Source of the DNA: Biomphalaria glabrata
Lineage: Eukaryota; Mollusca; Gastropoda; Planorbidae
DNA length: 64,000 nt
NCBI RefSeq assembly: GCF_947242115.1
Contig: NC_074726.1
Location: 7,833,070-7,897,069 of the forward strand
Direction of reading: 5' to 3'
Positions 23,177 through 33,779 of the stretch are shown piece after piece. The translations under genes were made by a program, and so were the position numbers. How positions within the stretch are numbered: position 1 is the first letter of the stretch; each line of letters starts with the position of its first letter. The notes below the pieces were generated by a model that saw only the letters and a program-made list of their open reading frames with translations, was not told where the DNA came from and ran no database searches.

Positions 23177-23379
23177 AATTGAGCAAGACATAGTTTTGTT
23201 TTCATAAGTATTATCAGCAAATCTATTTTTGAAGACATTTGATTTTAGTAGAATGAAATGTCTTAAGTCATGACACATCAATTTAACACTGCAGACCGTT
23301 TGTTGATTTGTGTTTACACTTTTGGAATTATTGCAAGCTGTTGAATTGTTTACAAATTGGATATATTTATACGAGATGA

Positions 23380-23385
23380 AATAAA
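23380..23385 (+). terminator. Poly(A) signal AATAAA, gene copy 1
   Basis: AATAAA lies about 200 bp after the stop codon at 23174-23176, the first canonical signal on this strand. Confidence 0.6.
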
Positions 23386-23514
23386 TTCAATTTAATGATT
23401 GAGTTATCAATGTCTTGTTTCAATGGGTTTTTTTTTATTTTGGTTTTTGTTTTTAAAAATTTAGGATGAAACCATTTTTATTACTCGACCTAATGGGATG
23501 TGTGAGAAGGTGAC

Positions 23515-23690
23515 AAAAAAAGCTTGGCTACCTATCAAGTGGGCTAGAGTTCGAATCCCCATTCGAGCACCTAAAGGCAGCGCAGAAACCTTCTACCATA
23601 TACCCTCTTCTCCCGCTGGTCCACAGAAAGAGATTGGGCCATAGGTCACTGAGCGTGTTATAAGCCTAAAGGTTGCGCTATGCAAAAAAA
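23515..23690 (+). mobile_element. tRNA-derived SINE family C
   Basis: A B box is visible in tagagttcgaatccccattc. The body reads gagcacctaaaggcagcgc and gggccataggtcactgagcg. A diverged copy is at about 59820-59975. Confidence 0.7.
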
Positions 23691-23734
23691 AGGACAATAT
23701 AAAAAAATAATCTGTGTTATCGCCATGCGTATCC

Positions 23735-24060
23735 TTCCTGGCAGAACCCCACACTAAGGGGGAAAGATAATGTTACGCATAGTCTTCGAATTGAAAACAT
23801 GAATGCAGTCATTCACCTGACTTATAATACCCAACTTTGACCACATTTGTACTCAGCTGTTTAACTGTCTATTCTCTACATTGACCTACTGGTCAATACC
23901 TGCAGGTAGAAACAGTAATGGCTGGACACAATCGTAAAGACGAGCCGCTTCAGACAGTCTGCCAAGGGAACTAACTTCTTGACTAAGTGGTCTTTATACT
24001 TTCACTTAACAGCCTGACAACTTTGTCAAGAAGTTGTCATCTCGTAATGTGTCAAAACAA
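23735..24060 (+). repeat. Duplicated block, also at 39.24-39.84 kb
   Basis: Contains cgcatagtcttcgaattg, atgaatgcagtcattcacc, caggtagaaacagtaatgg, cagacagtctgccaaggg and aacagcctgacaac, all in the same order at 39258-39840. This copy lacks the SINE present in the other. Confidence 0.8.
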
Positions 24061-25200
24061 TAGTAAGCATACAATTTGCTTTAAGAAGAGCTCTTGTGGA
24101 CACTAAGTTTAGGGCTGTTTTGAAATTACAGACATTTGAAACTCGTACTGTTAAGCTAATAAATATTTCAGAGATAAAGTCTGTAACTGATATTCCTGTG
24201 TCTATGATTATGATACGGAGGCAAAATATTGGAAATATGGGAACTTTGTACTTTAAAAAAAATCAAAGATCATAGTTATTTATAGGCGGAAATGCTACGC
24301 TCTAGAATTTATAGCGCAATAGCGTTTTTATTTTTATTTTTTGTAAAACAGATAGAGTACATAAAAATGTGTCTTTCATCAAAGACAACCTAAGTTTCTC
24401 TTCCTGTCTCTATTTATCTGTGTCTATGGTACAGACGTCTTGTCTTCCTTTCTTACTTACAAATTAAGAACTATTGATTTACCTCCATTTTTACGAAACA
24501 ATTCAAAATGAAGAAAAAATTTTTTTTCCAATGAGTTAATTATAAGTGTTTAAAATTACAACACAAGCCATACGATAAATAAAACGATGTCATGTTTGTG
24601 ATTTTAGTACAAATGAAATAAATGTATTTTATACAGGAAAGAGAAAATGTAACAGCCTGTGAGAGTAAAGAGGTGTTACAGTAGTACCCAGCGAAAAACA
24701 AAGTCGAAATCTGGGAGCACATGAGGCGCCCTAACCCGAACCTCATCCTTGTGTATGCTAGGCGGGCCTGAACAAGCTGTAATGCTCAATCCCAGTGGGT
24801 TCAAGCCAAACTCTGTCTCACAGAAGAAGAATAAAGAAAATGTTCAGTATGTTATATGAGAATATCCAAAACTAGAGGCAAAACACTTGCACATGACTTC
24901 TATGGAAACAAGCGCAGTGTTCAGAAAGTATTACAAATAAGTGGGGAGGGGGGGCATGGGGCGCGGTAAAAAAAAACTTTCCATTTCTTAAAATCTAACA
25001 TTCATTAGTTATTAAGAGCAAAAAAAAAGTTCTATAAATTGTATAAGAAAGGTATTGTCTAAAAAAAAAGTATTTTTCCATTTTCCGCTTCCCCCTTCCT
25101 TCCTTCGTTCTCCCAATTTCCCTCCTACCGCCCTCCCGCTTCTCCCCTTCCCCTCCCCCCATGGTACTGTGTAGTAATAACTAAATCAGCATTAGAGTGT
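24061..25200. other. Spacer between the tandem genes
   Basis: AT-rich. At about 24700-24835 gggagcacatgaggcgccct and following sequence resembles the LINE X coding region (WERMRRP) in decayed form. No gene is recognised. Confidence 0.45.
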
Positions 25201-25205
25201 TACAT

Positions 25206-25237
25206 TATAATAGTTCACCACTGTACTGGAGTCAGTC
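25206..25237 (+). promoter_or_regulatory. Core promoter of glycine-rich gene copy 2
   Basis: TATAATAG at 25206-25213 lies 28 bp before the A of TCAGTC (25232-25237). It is homologous to the copy 1 promoter at 15130-15164, including surrounding bases. Confidence 0.58.
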
Positions 25238-25302
25238 GCTTCTAGAGACAGCGACAAGGAGTGCAGTTCTTACAGTCATATGATATTGTATGGACCAAGT
25301 CA
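25234..25302 (+). other. Predicted 5' noncoding exon, gene copy 2
   Basis: Begins at the initiator and ends CA|GTAAGT. Contains the conserved cttctagagaca and caaggagtgc blocks. The predicted partner acceptor is ...actaacattgaacag at 27286. Confidence 0.48.
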
Positions 25303-25739
25303 GTAAGTATTGATTATTTTTTGAGAGAAGTTAGGAGCCTATTTTTACTGATTGGCATTTCGTTGAATAGTTCTTATGGTCTAAGTCATTTTTCCTAGAT
25401 CAGATTACTCTCGGATTAAGCAACTGACTATGCCAAGGATTATTCTTATTTTATCTTTTAAGATCTGTATTGCATCATTTGGTTTTGCTACTAGTTCCTA
25501 CCTATTACTGATTTTCTTTCCCCTTGATTTAAACTTGTGATATCACACTAGTTCAGGCCGTGGCGGGTAGAGAACAATATTGGCATGCTAAAAAAAAAAA
25601 AAAAATACGCAAGTGTCTCTGCTTTCTCAATATCAATTTGACAGGGTTCAGATTACCCCTTCTGAATCTGAGATGAACTGTACACTGATTTTCAGATCAG
25701 TCAGCTCTCAGTTTTTCTTCTAAAGGCTTTTTTTTTCCG

Positions 25740-25757
25740 GGGGGGGGGGGGGGGGGC
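25740..25757. repeat. Poly(G) run
   Basis: An uninterrupted run of about 18 G lies within intron 1 of gene copy 2. Its length is likely uncertain in any assembly. Confidence 0.85.
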
Positions 25758-26398
25758 AGAGTCTTGTTTCGGACTCTCGATATAATATACAGCTTAGAAT
25801 GACATGACCAGCATTCTGTAGAAACATTCCACGTGACCTAATTTCACTAGTTCCAATTTTAATTTTCGAAATCCGGAACATTTATCTCGTTCTTTGTGTC
25901 CTGTTCGGAGGCCAAATATATATATATATAACGCTACTGTTGTTGTTAAGATAGCTTGTATATCATTTTTTTCTGAAGTTTGACTTAGAACTGGTCCATT
26001 TGTTCGGGTTTTACTACTCTCACTTATGTTCTAAAGTATTACCCATTCAAAGTGAGGCTGGGAGCAACCACCGATTTAATCTAGTGTTTCTCAAAGTTCT
26101 AGAAAAATATTTATTATCATGTCCAGATTTTTTTTTGTCTTCAATTGGTTTCTGTATCTTCACATTCTGAAATCTTACATCTTGTTTCTGAAACCAACAC
26201 ATCAATCTAATCGGATTTGGGTCATTTTTTATGTGCAATTGGCATAGTTATAAAAAAGAAAAAGGGGCTCTCCTTTTCTCGCCTAACCTTTCCGATGTGA
26301 TAAAAATGAAGCAAATGTCCTTATTTTAATATTAGTTAAACATCGACCAATAGGTCCCTCTGAAAAGGACTACCCCTGTTTCACATAAATACATAGTC

Positions 26399-26570
26399 AA
26401 CAGTCTAGTGTTACCAAACTTTTCAGCATCGTGTACACATTTTGAGATCACGGCGTACACCTATCGAGATATTGCTGTCAACATTGCGTACACATTTTAT
26501 AATGTTGATTTGAGCATGGTATAAATATTTAACAATGTATTTTGAAAAAGCTGTGTCAGTAAATCAAGGG
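26399..26570 (+). mobile_element. hAT-like terminal fragment
   Basis: The start cagtctagtgttaccaaact and following sequence resembles the CAGTGTTTCCCAAAC ends of hAT elements. No matching right end is seen, so this is tentative. Confidence 0.3.
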
Positions 26571-26997
26571 CTCTAAAATTACGTTTCGTAGGCCTATATG
26601 TAACATCATGCTCGTTGCCTTCAGATTATTTCACTATACTTTATGCTTCTCACTGAGGGAATGAAGAGTCTATATCTCTCTTTTGTTCAATGTGAGATCA
26701 CCAAAAGCGCTCTTTGAACGTTGGCAGTTTGCCCGCGAGTGCAGAAAGAAAGAAATGCAGATATTGAAAAGCTCTGAATAACATGTTTCTTTTAAACAGA
26801 CCCAAATATCTCATCCTGCTATTTATTAATGTATCTGTGTGTTTAAGCCAGAATACACGAAATAAAGAATTCCATTCATGGAAAATATGTAATCTAAGTA
26901 TACAATATAGTAAAAGCAGATAGGACATGCCCTCCTTTAGCCGGACGTCCGGTAACATTACCTTAGTGTCACTGCACTGATGTATACCTTCAAATCT

Positions 26998-27076
26998 TTC
27001 TCTCTCTCTCTCTGTCTCTATCTCTGTCTCTCTCTGTCACTCTGTTTCTATTTTTGTCTCTCTCTGTCTGTCTGTT

Positions 27077-27133
<57 letters not shown>

Positions 27134-27145
27134 TTCTCTCTCTCA
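26998..27145. repeat. CT-rich microsatellite
   Basis: An imperfect then perfect (TC)n run in intron 1 of gene copy 2. The 96-residue LSLSL open frame across it is spurious. Confidence 0.95.
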
Positions 27146-27340
27146 CTGAGCAGTCAGCATGCATTAGCATTGTCACTCCATTGTTAAATTGTTGTGTTTG
27201 CGTTTTAAAACAAAATAATTACAAAGTGAAGATCAATCTTTTAAAACAAATAAAGTATCAATCTTTTTAAAACTAACATTGAACAGATTCATAAAAGGCT
27301 CATTGTCAGGGTGTGGAAGCATAAGCAAGGACATTTCAAA

Positions 27341-29973
27341 ATGGGATGCAGCGCGGTAAGTAGATTTACCGTTCATTTGGTAAGTAAGCAATGTCAACGT
27401 TGATAGTATCGACATCTTAATACTAGCTCAATGTCGTTAAGATATGTTTTCTTCATCTGTTCTGGACATGTCCTGTACTAAGGACTTAAACTTTAATGAA
27501 TCATTAGCTATTCTTTGTTGCACTGGTTGATAGTGTTGGTTTTATTTTTATTTTTTTCTGATGAATGAAGGAAGGTTTTTTCGACCTACTTATTTGATTA
27601 ATCAGTAAACCTAAACCATAAATCTAAAATCATCTATCTATTTATATAATTCTCTTCATGGCTCAAGAGTTTGGACATTCTGTAAAGGAAAGATCACTCT
27701 TATTTCTGCAAGTCGGACAAACTAGAGTTACCCAATGTAATTTTAGAGGCGGAAAAAAAAGGGGTGGGGGGAGAACAAGTAGGCCTAGTATTCACCCGTC
27801 ACTAAATAGCAGCGCCGGACTTAACAATTGTGACCAAGAAGTCATGGAAAGAGAACAAGTAATCTACTCTGTATTCACCGTTACTAAATAGCAGGACCTG
27901 ACTTAACCATTGTGGGGCCCTATGCGAAACGGATTTCGCGGGGCCCGGTTTTGGTAGGTATACGGATAATAAGTCATACAGTACATCATAATAATTCTGT
28001 TTTCTACATAGATCACGCTCAATAGCAAGAATTACCAAATGTTTCAACCTATCTTAAGAATTGTTGACCTCAAGTAATTCTTCATTAGTTTGAGGCGCGA
28101 GAAGCTTCTTTCACTAGATTCCACAATTAAGGGTATTACATAATGCTGTTTTTACTTATCGCGTAGGATTGGCGTTTCCATATTGAATGAAACCCCAAAA
28201 TGACAATTTTTGTCTATATATTTCAAGAGATTTGTATGAGTTTTCAAAAGATTTTTAATAATTTCCGGAGATTTCAATGACTCGTATATTTTGCAATTTC
28301 AGGAGATTTCCTTCTTGGTCAATTGATGTTCTATTTGGTCTTCCAACCTTTCTCTTCTCCTATGGGCTCAAGTCTAGGGCCTGTTTAGCAATGCTTTTTT
28401 GTTGTTGTTTTTCGCATTGTATGCCCAATCCAACCCCATTTGTGTTTTCTAATGTCTTGCTTTCTCGGTGCTTAATTGAGTATTGTTTGAAATTTCGTTC
28501 CACCATCTAACATCAATTATGTGACGCAAACATTTGCTAAATGCTTGCTGATTGTCCGTGTTGCTATTAGTTACTCTCCAAGTCTCTGCAACATATAAAA
28601 GAATTGCTTTCACATTTGTGTTGAAGATGCGGATTTATTGTATATCTGCCTCAGGCAATGTAGGAAATGTCTTATTTGGAAATATATATATATATATATA
28701 ATACAGAAAAAAATAATTGAAAATGAAAGAAATACAATTGATTGAAATAGGCCTACATATGTGTGTTGCTATAAATTCAATCGCTCAATTTATCCAAAAA
28801 TTTCTTAAGAAACGTATCTTATTTTAAAATGGTAATACACATTAGTTGAAAAAAAATCATTATACTTAGTTGTATAGTCCACGGTAAGAAATTAAAAGAT
28901 ATAGAAACATTTTTCATACTTAGCCGTGAAACTGTCTTCAGGTAACAGAAACAACTAATTATTACTTAATAATTTATTTTGTAAGATTCTCTCGCATATG
29001 ATTATGAAATCATGATAATAACTAAGAACATGACGCACACCTTTAAATTACCATCTTAACAAAATAAATCCAACACAACTACCCCTTTGTAGACACTGCG
29101 CCCACCCTTATGAAACTCTAAACCATATCCTCTTTGAATGCCCCTTCCTAATCCACCTTAGGCAGACCCTACTTCCATTACAGCCCAACATAACCAACAC
29201 CCTGTACGGCAGTGCTGAACAACTGGAGAGAACAGCACACTATGTTTCCTTGGCAGAGTCTGCAAAAGAGCTCACAACTCAGCAACGAAAAGCTGGCTAG
29301 AAGAAGAATGTATAAACAGTTTACCTAACATAATAAAGGTGTACACTTAGTCGTAATAAAAACGAACTCTTGCTAATTTTTTAACACGACAAAAGTGTTT
29401 GGATTACTGGCTATTAGAAATATTATTCCGATAAACTTGTGTTTTTAATTAAATACTTAAATAAGTCAACGTTTCACACTTTGCCTGAAACAGTACTAGT
29501 CATTGTAAAGATTGCCTGACGTTTACATGTATTCTTTATATTGCCTGTGCATTCTATATGGAATGCCGGGTATTACACTTTGCAGGTAACATAAATAAAT
29601 GTAAGGACTAACTTCTTTTCCCAACCAGACTAAAACAGCATCACAGCAAAGACCCCGCGTGGCACATCAAAAGAAGAAGTCTACCCGAAAGCACAATCAC
29701 GAGGGTGGTAACGATTTTGATGGCGGTGATGGTGGAGGTGGTGACGATGGATGGGGCTACGACGCAGGTGGAAATGATGCAGGGGGCTACGACGCAGGTG
29801 GAAATGATGCAGGGGGCTACGACGCAGGTGGAAATGATGCTGGGGGCTACGACGCAGGTGGAAATGATGCTGGGGGCTACGACGCAGGTGGTGGAAATGA
29901 TGCAGGGGGCTACGACGCAGGGGGAAATGGTGGAGGTGGCTACGACGGAGGAGGCGGTGGAGGTGATTTTTGA
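27341..29973 (+). CDS. Copy 2: small acylation-motif, basic/Gly-Asp-Tyr-repeat protein (two coding exons)
   Basis: Coding exons 27341-27355 (identical 15 bases to copy 1, donor GTAAGT) and 29629-29973 (after ttttcccaaccag) join in phase 0: 119 residues. N-terminus MGCSATK as in copy 1 (Gly2 for myristate, Cys3 for palmitate, Thr6-Lys7 as recognition residues). Residues 13-25 are basic (RPRVAHQKKKSTRK). An acidic Gly-rich tail follows, dominated by about five near-perfect decapeptides YDAGGNDAGG (residues 49-100), a variant unit with an extra Gly, and GGGGDF at the end. The repeats are nearly identical as DNA (30-bp period), unlike copy 1, so this tail expanded recently. No signal peptide or helix. 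Function unknown. Membrane-tethered disordered brush is inference; a silk- or matrix-like Gly-rich protein would need a signal peptide, which is absent. The 2.3-kb intron carries hAT and LINE Y insertions. Confidence 0.75.
27770..28300 (+). mobile_element. hAT family H partial copy beside a short local duplication
   Basis: From 27893 cagGACCTGACTTAACC and gggccctatgcgaaacgg match the family H left end. No clean right end is found. Just before it, gagaacaagta..ctaaatagcag is duplicated (27769-27811 and 27853-27895), each copy followed by a similar element start. Lies in intron 2 of gene copy 2. Confidence 0.55.
29085..29575 (+). mobile_element. LINE family Y, C-terminal and 3' UTR copy
   Basis: The frame CRHCAHPYETLNHILFECP is the zinc knuckle of a non-LTR polyprotein, followed by LYGSAEQLERTAHYVS and a stop. 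The 3' untranslated part runs to about 29575 (gtgcattctatatggaatgc). The inverted copy is at 37290-37850. Sits close to the acceptor of the last exon of gene copy 2. Confidence 0.75.
29757..29937 (+). repeat. 30-bp coding tandem repeat
   Basis: Near-identical ggctacgacgcaggtggaaa units code the YDAGGNDAGG decapeptides of gene copy 2. The 30-bp frame-preserving period allows repeat gain and loss without frameshift; one unit has 3 extra bases (an added Gly). Confidence 0.92.
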
Positions 29974-30000
29974 TAGTGGGGGGTTTCAGTGGTGGTGGTG

Positions 30001-30006
30001 AATAAA
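30001..30006 (+). terminator. Candidate poly(A) signal, gene copy 2
   Basis: AATAAA lies 28 bp after the stop, unusually close. An alternative ATTAAA is near 30244. Which is used cannot be told from sequence. Confidence 0.4.
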
Positions 30007-30269
30007 ATAACTTATAGTAAAATTTTGTTTTGTTAATTATAAAACTTTCTCATGACATTTGTTTATGAGTAGAATCAAAAGTTTAATATCATATCAGACT
30101 ATATGGTGTCATGTCATTTCATATCATATCAATTTTACATGTTTGTTAAACTTGTCAGTCAGTGTTTAGACATTCACAATTATTTAAAGATGTTGAACAA
30201 ATGTTGTTGTTTTTTTTTATATTTGATGAAAAATAATTCAGCTTATTAAACGAATCAACAGCGTCTTTA

Positions 30270-30385
30270 TTATTATTATGTGAAAAACGAACTAATATTC
30301 ATTCTCTGTCACACTGCCAGAGTCTAGCTTCGTTAAAGAGAAACAAAATTCATTGTAGTCTCCCTTTAACAGTGTTCGCTATTAA
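30270..30385 (+). repeat. Duplicated block, also at 39.14-39.24 kb
   Basis: The phrases attcattctctgtcacact, cttcgttaaagag and aacagtgttcgct recur in order at 39150-39240. Confidence 0.65.
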
Positions 30386-30419
30386 AAAACCAAAAACTAT
30401 ATTTGCTATTCACTGGAGT

Positions 30420-30640
30420 TCAGCGACTGGTAGAAAATGGTAAAATGCTTTAGTTTTTGTATTGGAGAGGGGATGGTAACCACAAAACCCCTTTTGGCTA
30501 CGCTCATGAAATTTGGTGACTGCAGTTTGCTTAAGTTGGCTGCACTGGGGCAGTAAGTAAAGTTTCCCTTTCAGACAATTAGGTCTGAGGCAAGTGATGG
30601 TTTGAACCCCTCCCACCTGACTTCGCCCATGTGTTATATT
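30420..30640 (+). mobile_element. Right-end remnant of a CATGGGCGTAGCC-type element
   Basis: The stretch accccttttggctacgctca and the terminal acctgacttcgcccatg match interior and right-end sequence of the 2.2-kb element at 18941-21154. Confidence 0.55.
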
Positions 30641-30817
30641 ATAGGTGTAAGCCTAATTCTCTACAAAATATATAAAGTTTGATAACGCATCGAAAACTGT
30701 ATGGATGCATTCGTAGGATTACATAATGTATTCTATTTATACATGTAGGCCTATGTAGTCTGGTAACCATAAACAATACAATAGCAGACTAATGAGTTTG
30801 AAGCTTTTTGGTATTAC

Positions 30818-31200
30818 TTATAGATCAAAAATGTCATTCTTTACCTTAATATAAGTAGTCTTGAGTGTGTCTATGGCCATCGAATAGGACGATACATCAC
30901 AGATGAGCATATAAACCGTAGCAGATACGTGATTCTTCAACAACTTTAGTTTAAAGTCTTCGTTAATATCCTTGACGGACGAAAGCAAATTCTGAAATGT
31001 ATCATACCAGTGAGTCCAATTTTCTGAGGCCAGAGGAGCAATAGGATCAATGTCCAACTCTTTCGGTCTGAGTAATTTATCCATTGTAGATTAAGGAATC
31101 CAACACTAATCCAGATACATAATTTTGTCGAATAGATTGTAATGAAACAACAAATACTAGTCTACCAATACCATGGCTTTATTCGACAAAATTAGACTAC
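30818..31200 (-). mobile_element. Gypsy-like LTR retrotransposon fossil (gag start and leader)
   Basis: On the - strand a gag-like N-terminal segment (31084-30818) carries the motifs MDKLLRPKELDIDP and ASENWTHWYDTFQNLL. These are typical of Ty3/Gypsy-type gag in animal genomes. Leader sequence precedes it at 31085-31200. Only this 5' part is present, so the element is broken. No pol or paired LTR is seen nearby. Confidence 0.65.
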
Positions 31201-31344
31201 AGTAAACAGTGAATGAAACCAGCACGTCTCGCATAACACTGATACAGTACTACACACACACACACACACACTGGACATGAAACACACACACTGGGCATGA
31301 CCTTCTGACACACTGGACGCACGCAGAAAATCAACTCAGTTACT

Positions 31345-31475
31345 CAGACGTTTCTTTAAAAAATAAGATAGTTACGTCCTATGCATTTCATGTGTCAATC
31401 TAGTCATGCATGTTGATCTGTGACTTAAAATATGTTAAATCATTTGTTTCCTGGCGGACTCAGGCTACCCATTAC
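31345..31475 (-). mobile_element. LINE family W 3'-end fragment
   Basis: Diverged inverted copy: acgtttctttaaaaaataag, agtcatgcatgttgatctg and tttcctggcggactcagg match the LINE W 3' end. Confidence 0.5.
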
Positions 31476-31479
31476 ATTA

Positions 31480-32420
31480 AAAGATAAGAGAAGGCAGAAC
31501 GGTTTAAGAAGTACTTACTTATTGTGAAAAGCTCTTGCCTGGTCCTAGTACATTCTCAAAAACGCGATTTGTATATATATGAATTTACCAAACCCATTAT
31601 TTAAAATATAAATTAAATCTTCTTTCATTAAATATCGGCTGTGACTGCGCTATATAAATTATTGTAATAATTTTCATCATTAATGACTTCATACTAAGCA
31701 TAAATTTGCCATTAATTATAATAGTATAAAAATTTATTTAGATCTAGATTTATTTTTTAATTAAATAATATTTTTTTGTGAGCCTTAAGTTTAGTATTTT
31801 GAGATCTATGTTTTTAAAAATAAACAAAAAGAAACTTACTTCTTCTTTTCAAATCGCAGAAAGTAAAACTTTATACCCATATTGAGCTGTGAATAAGTTG
31901 GGCGGTTTGCAATTTCGCGGCTGTGTGTATGTGTTCAGGTTAATTTCTATTAAGTATTGTTAAAGAGCTAATTGTAGCGCGTATTGTTGTTGTTTGTTTG
32001 TTTTTTTTTTTTGCTGCGTTATATTAATGTTTTCTAACTTGACCTCTCTCATCCCTCTTTTTTCGTTAACTGACAATGGAACCATCAGAAGACGGGGGAG
32101 GGAAGGAGAAAAAAAATGGGAGCGCCATCATGGAGGTCCATGCCGACCAACCAAATGATTAGGCCAAACACAGCCTCGAAGACATCAAAGCAGTCTATGC
32201 CGCTTTTGCATAGCAAGAAGTACAGTCTAACGTTTTGCAAATGATAATACGTACAGTGTATAGTGTATTTTTCTTGATATTCTTGTTGAATTTCAAACAA
32301 AATTAATTGCAATAATAATTTTAAAAATAAAAAACAACAACAAGAGAACGTGTTCGGGCGTTTGTGTCTTGCTGCTGTCACTTTTTTTTTAAAGTTGTCT
32401 GCATTGAAAATTTTTTTTTT
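31480..32420. other. Unassigned AT-rich sequence
   Basis: Holds part of the longest open frame in the window (32085-32555, - strand, 156 codons). I do not regard it as a gene because it runs through two different repeat ends. Confidence 0.4.
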
Positions 32421-32424
32421 TTTG

Positions 32425-32500
32425 GTCGCGACCAGACCGGCCCATTTGGTACCGGCCCACCGGGCATTTGCCCGTTTGCCCATATAGCCAGTCCGCCCCT
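32425..32500 (-). mobile_element. hAT-type terminus
   Basis: The complement begins CAGGGGCGGACTGGCTATAT, a common hAT-style end, followed by gggcaaatgcccggtggg. The other end is not identified. Confidence 0.45.
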
Positions 32501-32905
32501 GCCTATGCCGAACTGGGAGTCGACCCCTTAGTAAGGTTGTGACAGAGCGTCGCATGAGGTTTGAGGGAAATGTTCTCCGACAAGCGTTGCGATGACATGG
32601 AGGCCATTACGAAGAAAGCGCAAACAGGAACATTCAAGTAAGTAAGAATAGCAGATTAGATTTCTGATATAAAATTTTTTAATAGCAGGATAATGCACTG
32701 TAGATACCTCAGAATATGCCTTTTGTTGGTTTTCAATACCGGAAATAGTGCTTGGCTCTCAGCGCTCCCCCAGCCCTTATGCTGGCAATGGCGGGGGTCT
32801 ACAATGTTAGCACTAACTCAAGGAAGAACCTATTCTAGGGTACAATAAACGTTTTCCGAAGAATAAAGGGACAGAATGTAATAAAGATAATTATGTGCAA
32901 ACACA
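32501..32905 (-). mobile_element. Partial copy related to the 2.2-kb element
   Basis: Inverted match to 19060-19840: cctatgccgaactgggagtc, ctgtagatacctcagaatat and tattctagggtacaataaac. It ends in an (AC)n run (32902-32920), the counterpart of the GT run at 19037. Confidence 0.75.
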
Positions 32906-33094
32906 CACACACACACACATTGCTTGGCTATCCTGTTGTTACTGTCTCATTTGTATATCTATCAATTCTAGTATGTCATCCGTTAGAAAGTTTTGGAACA
33001 AATGTATTGGAGACTGAACTTCATAGTTTTCAAGCTCTAGAACTTTGTCCTGGAAAACTGAGTCTGGTGGATTTCCTTTTTCCAACTCCTAGTA

Positions 33095-33250
33095 GAGGCA
33101 CTAGAACATAACCAAATAAAGCATCTGGACCAAATGGTATTCCAGCAAGCTTAATCAAAGAACTAAGCTGAGCTAGCAGCAGTGTTCTAAATACTGTTGT
33201 AATCCTGTCTTGCACAGGTGCGTAGAGCGCACTACTGGACAACGACTGGA
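33095..33250 (+). mobile_element. LINE reverse-transcriptase scrap
   Basis: The frame NKASGPNGIPASLIKELS is the conserved 'KASGPDGIPA' block of CR1/Jockey-type reverse transcriptases. The same block lies at 52555 in LINE W. It is short and broken. Confidence 0.65.
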
Positions 33251-33779
33251 AGACACTGGGATAGGGAAACGAACAGTTTATAATGCTGCTAATGCAGATA
33301 TCGACTACAATCCCTCCTCAAATGTAGGCTGACAAAATAGTTGTTAATTGCATAATTTTTTTAATATCTATAGTTGTAATCACATGACTAGAAAACCCGA
33401 GATGTGTGTTTCAGCCGCTACCACATTTTGGAAAGCTTTTTAAAATTTTAATTTAAAAAAATGTAAACTAATTAATTATTCTACGATTTTAACTAAACTT
33501 TTTGTTCTAATTAAACTTTGGCCTTAATTAAAATTTTTCTAGTTAAACCATAAAATTTTCTTACGTTTTAGTTCCATCACCACGAACTAGAAGCAGATTG
33601 TTTGCAGACGATTGCATGATGTATAGACGTTTTTCGTGGTAACGTCCTAAAAGCTAAAACTATGATCTCACACTGCCATTCGGCACGAGATAGTGGGCCC
33701 TGAGACAAGAGAGAGATCGGCGAAAAGGGAAATGAGATACAGAATATGTTTCCACCGTATATACTTTTTAAAAAGTGAG

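Noticed and set aside
23022-23207. Met/Glu-rich alternative frame over copy 1 (and 29705-30001 over copy 2)
   Set aside because: These are out-of-frame readings of the Gly/Asp repeats. The spliced MGCSA-TK frame is the one conserved among three loci.
26980-27270. LSLSLCLYLC open frame (96 codons)
   Set aside because: It is the translation of a CT microsatellite.
32085-32555. Longest single open frame in the window (156 codons, - strand)
   Set aside because: It crosses from a 2.2-kb-element relative through a hAT-type end into AT-rich sequence, and the translation changes character at those borders. It is a chance frame over repeats.
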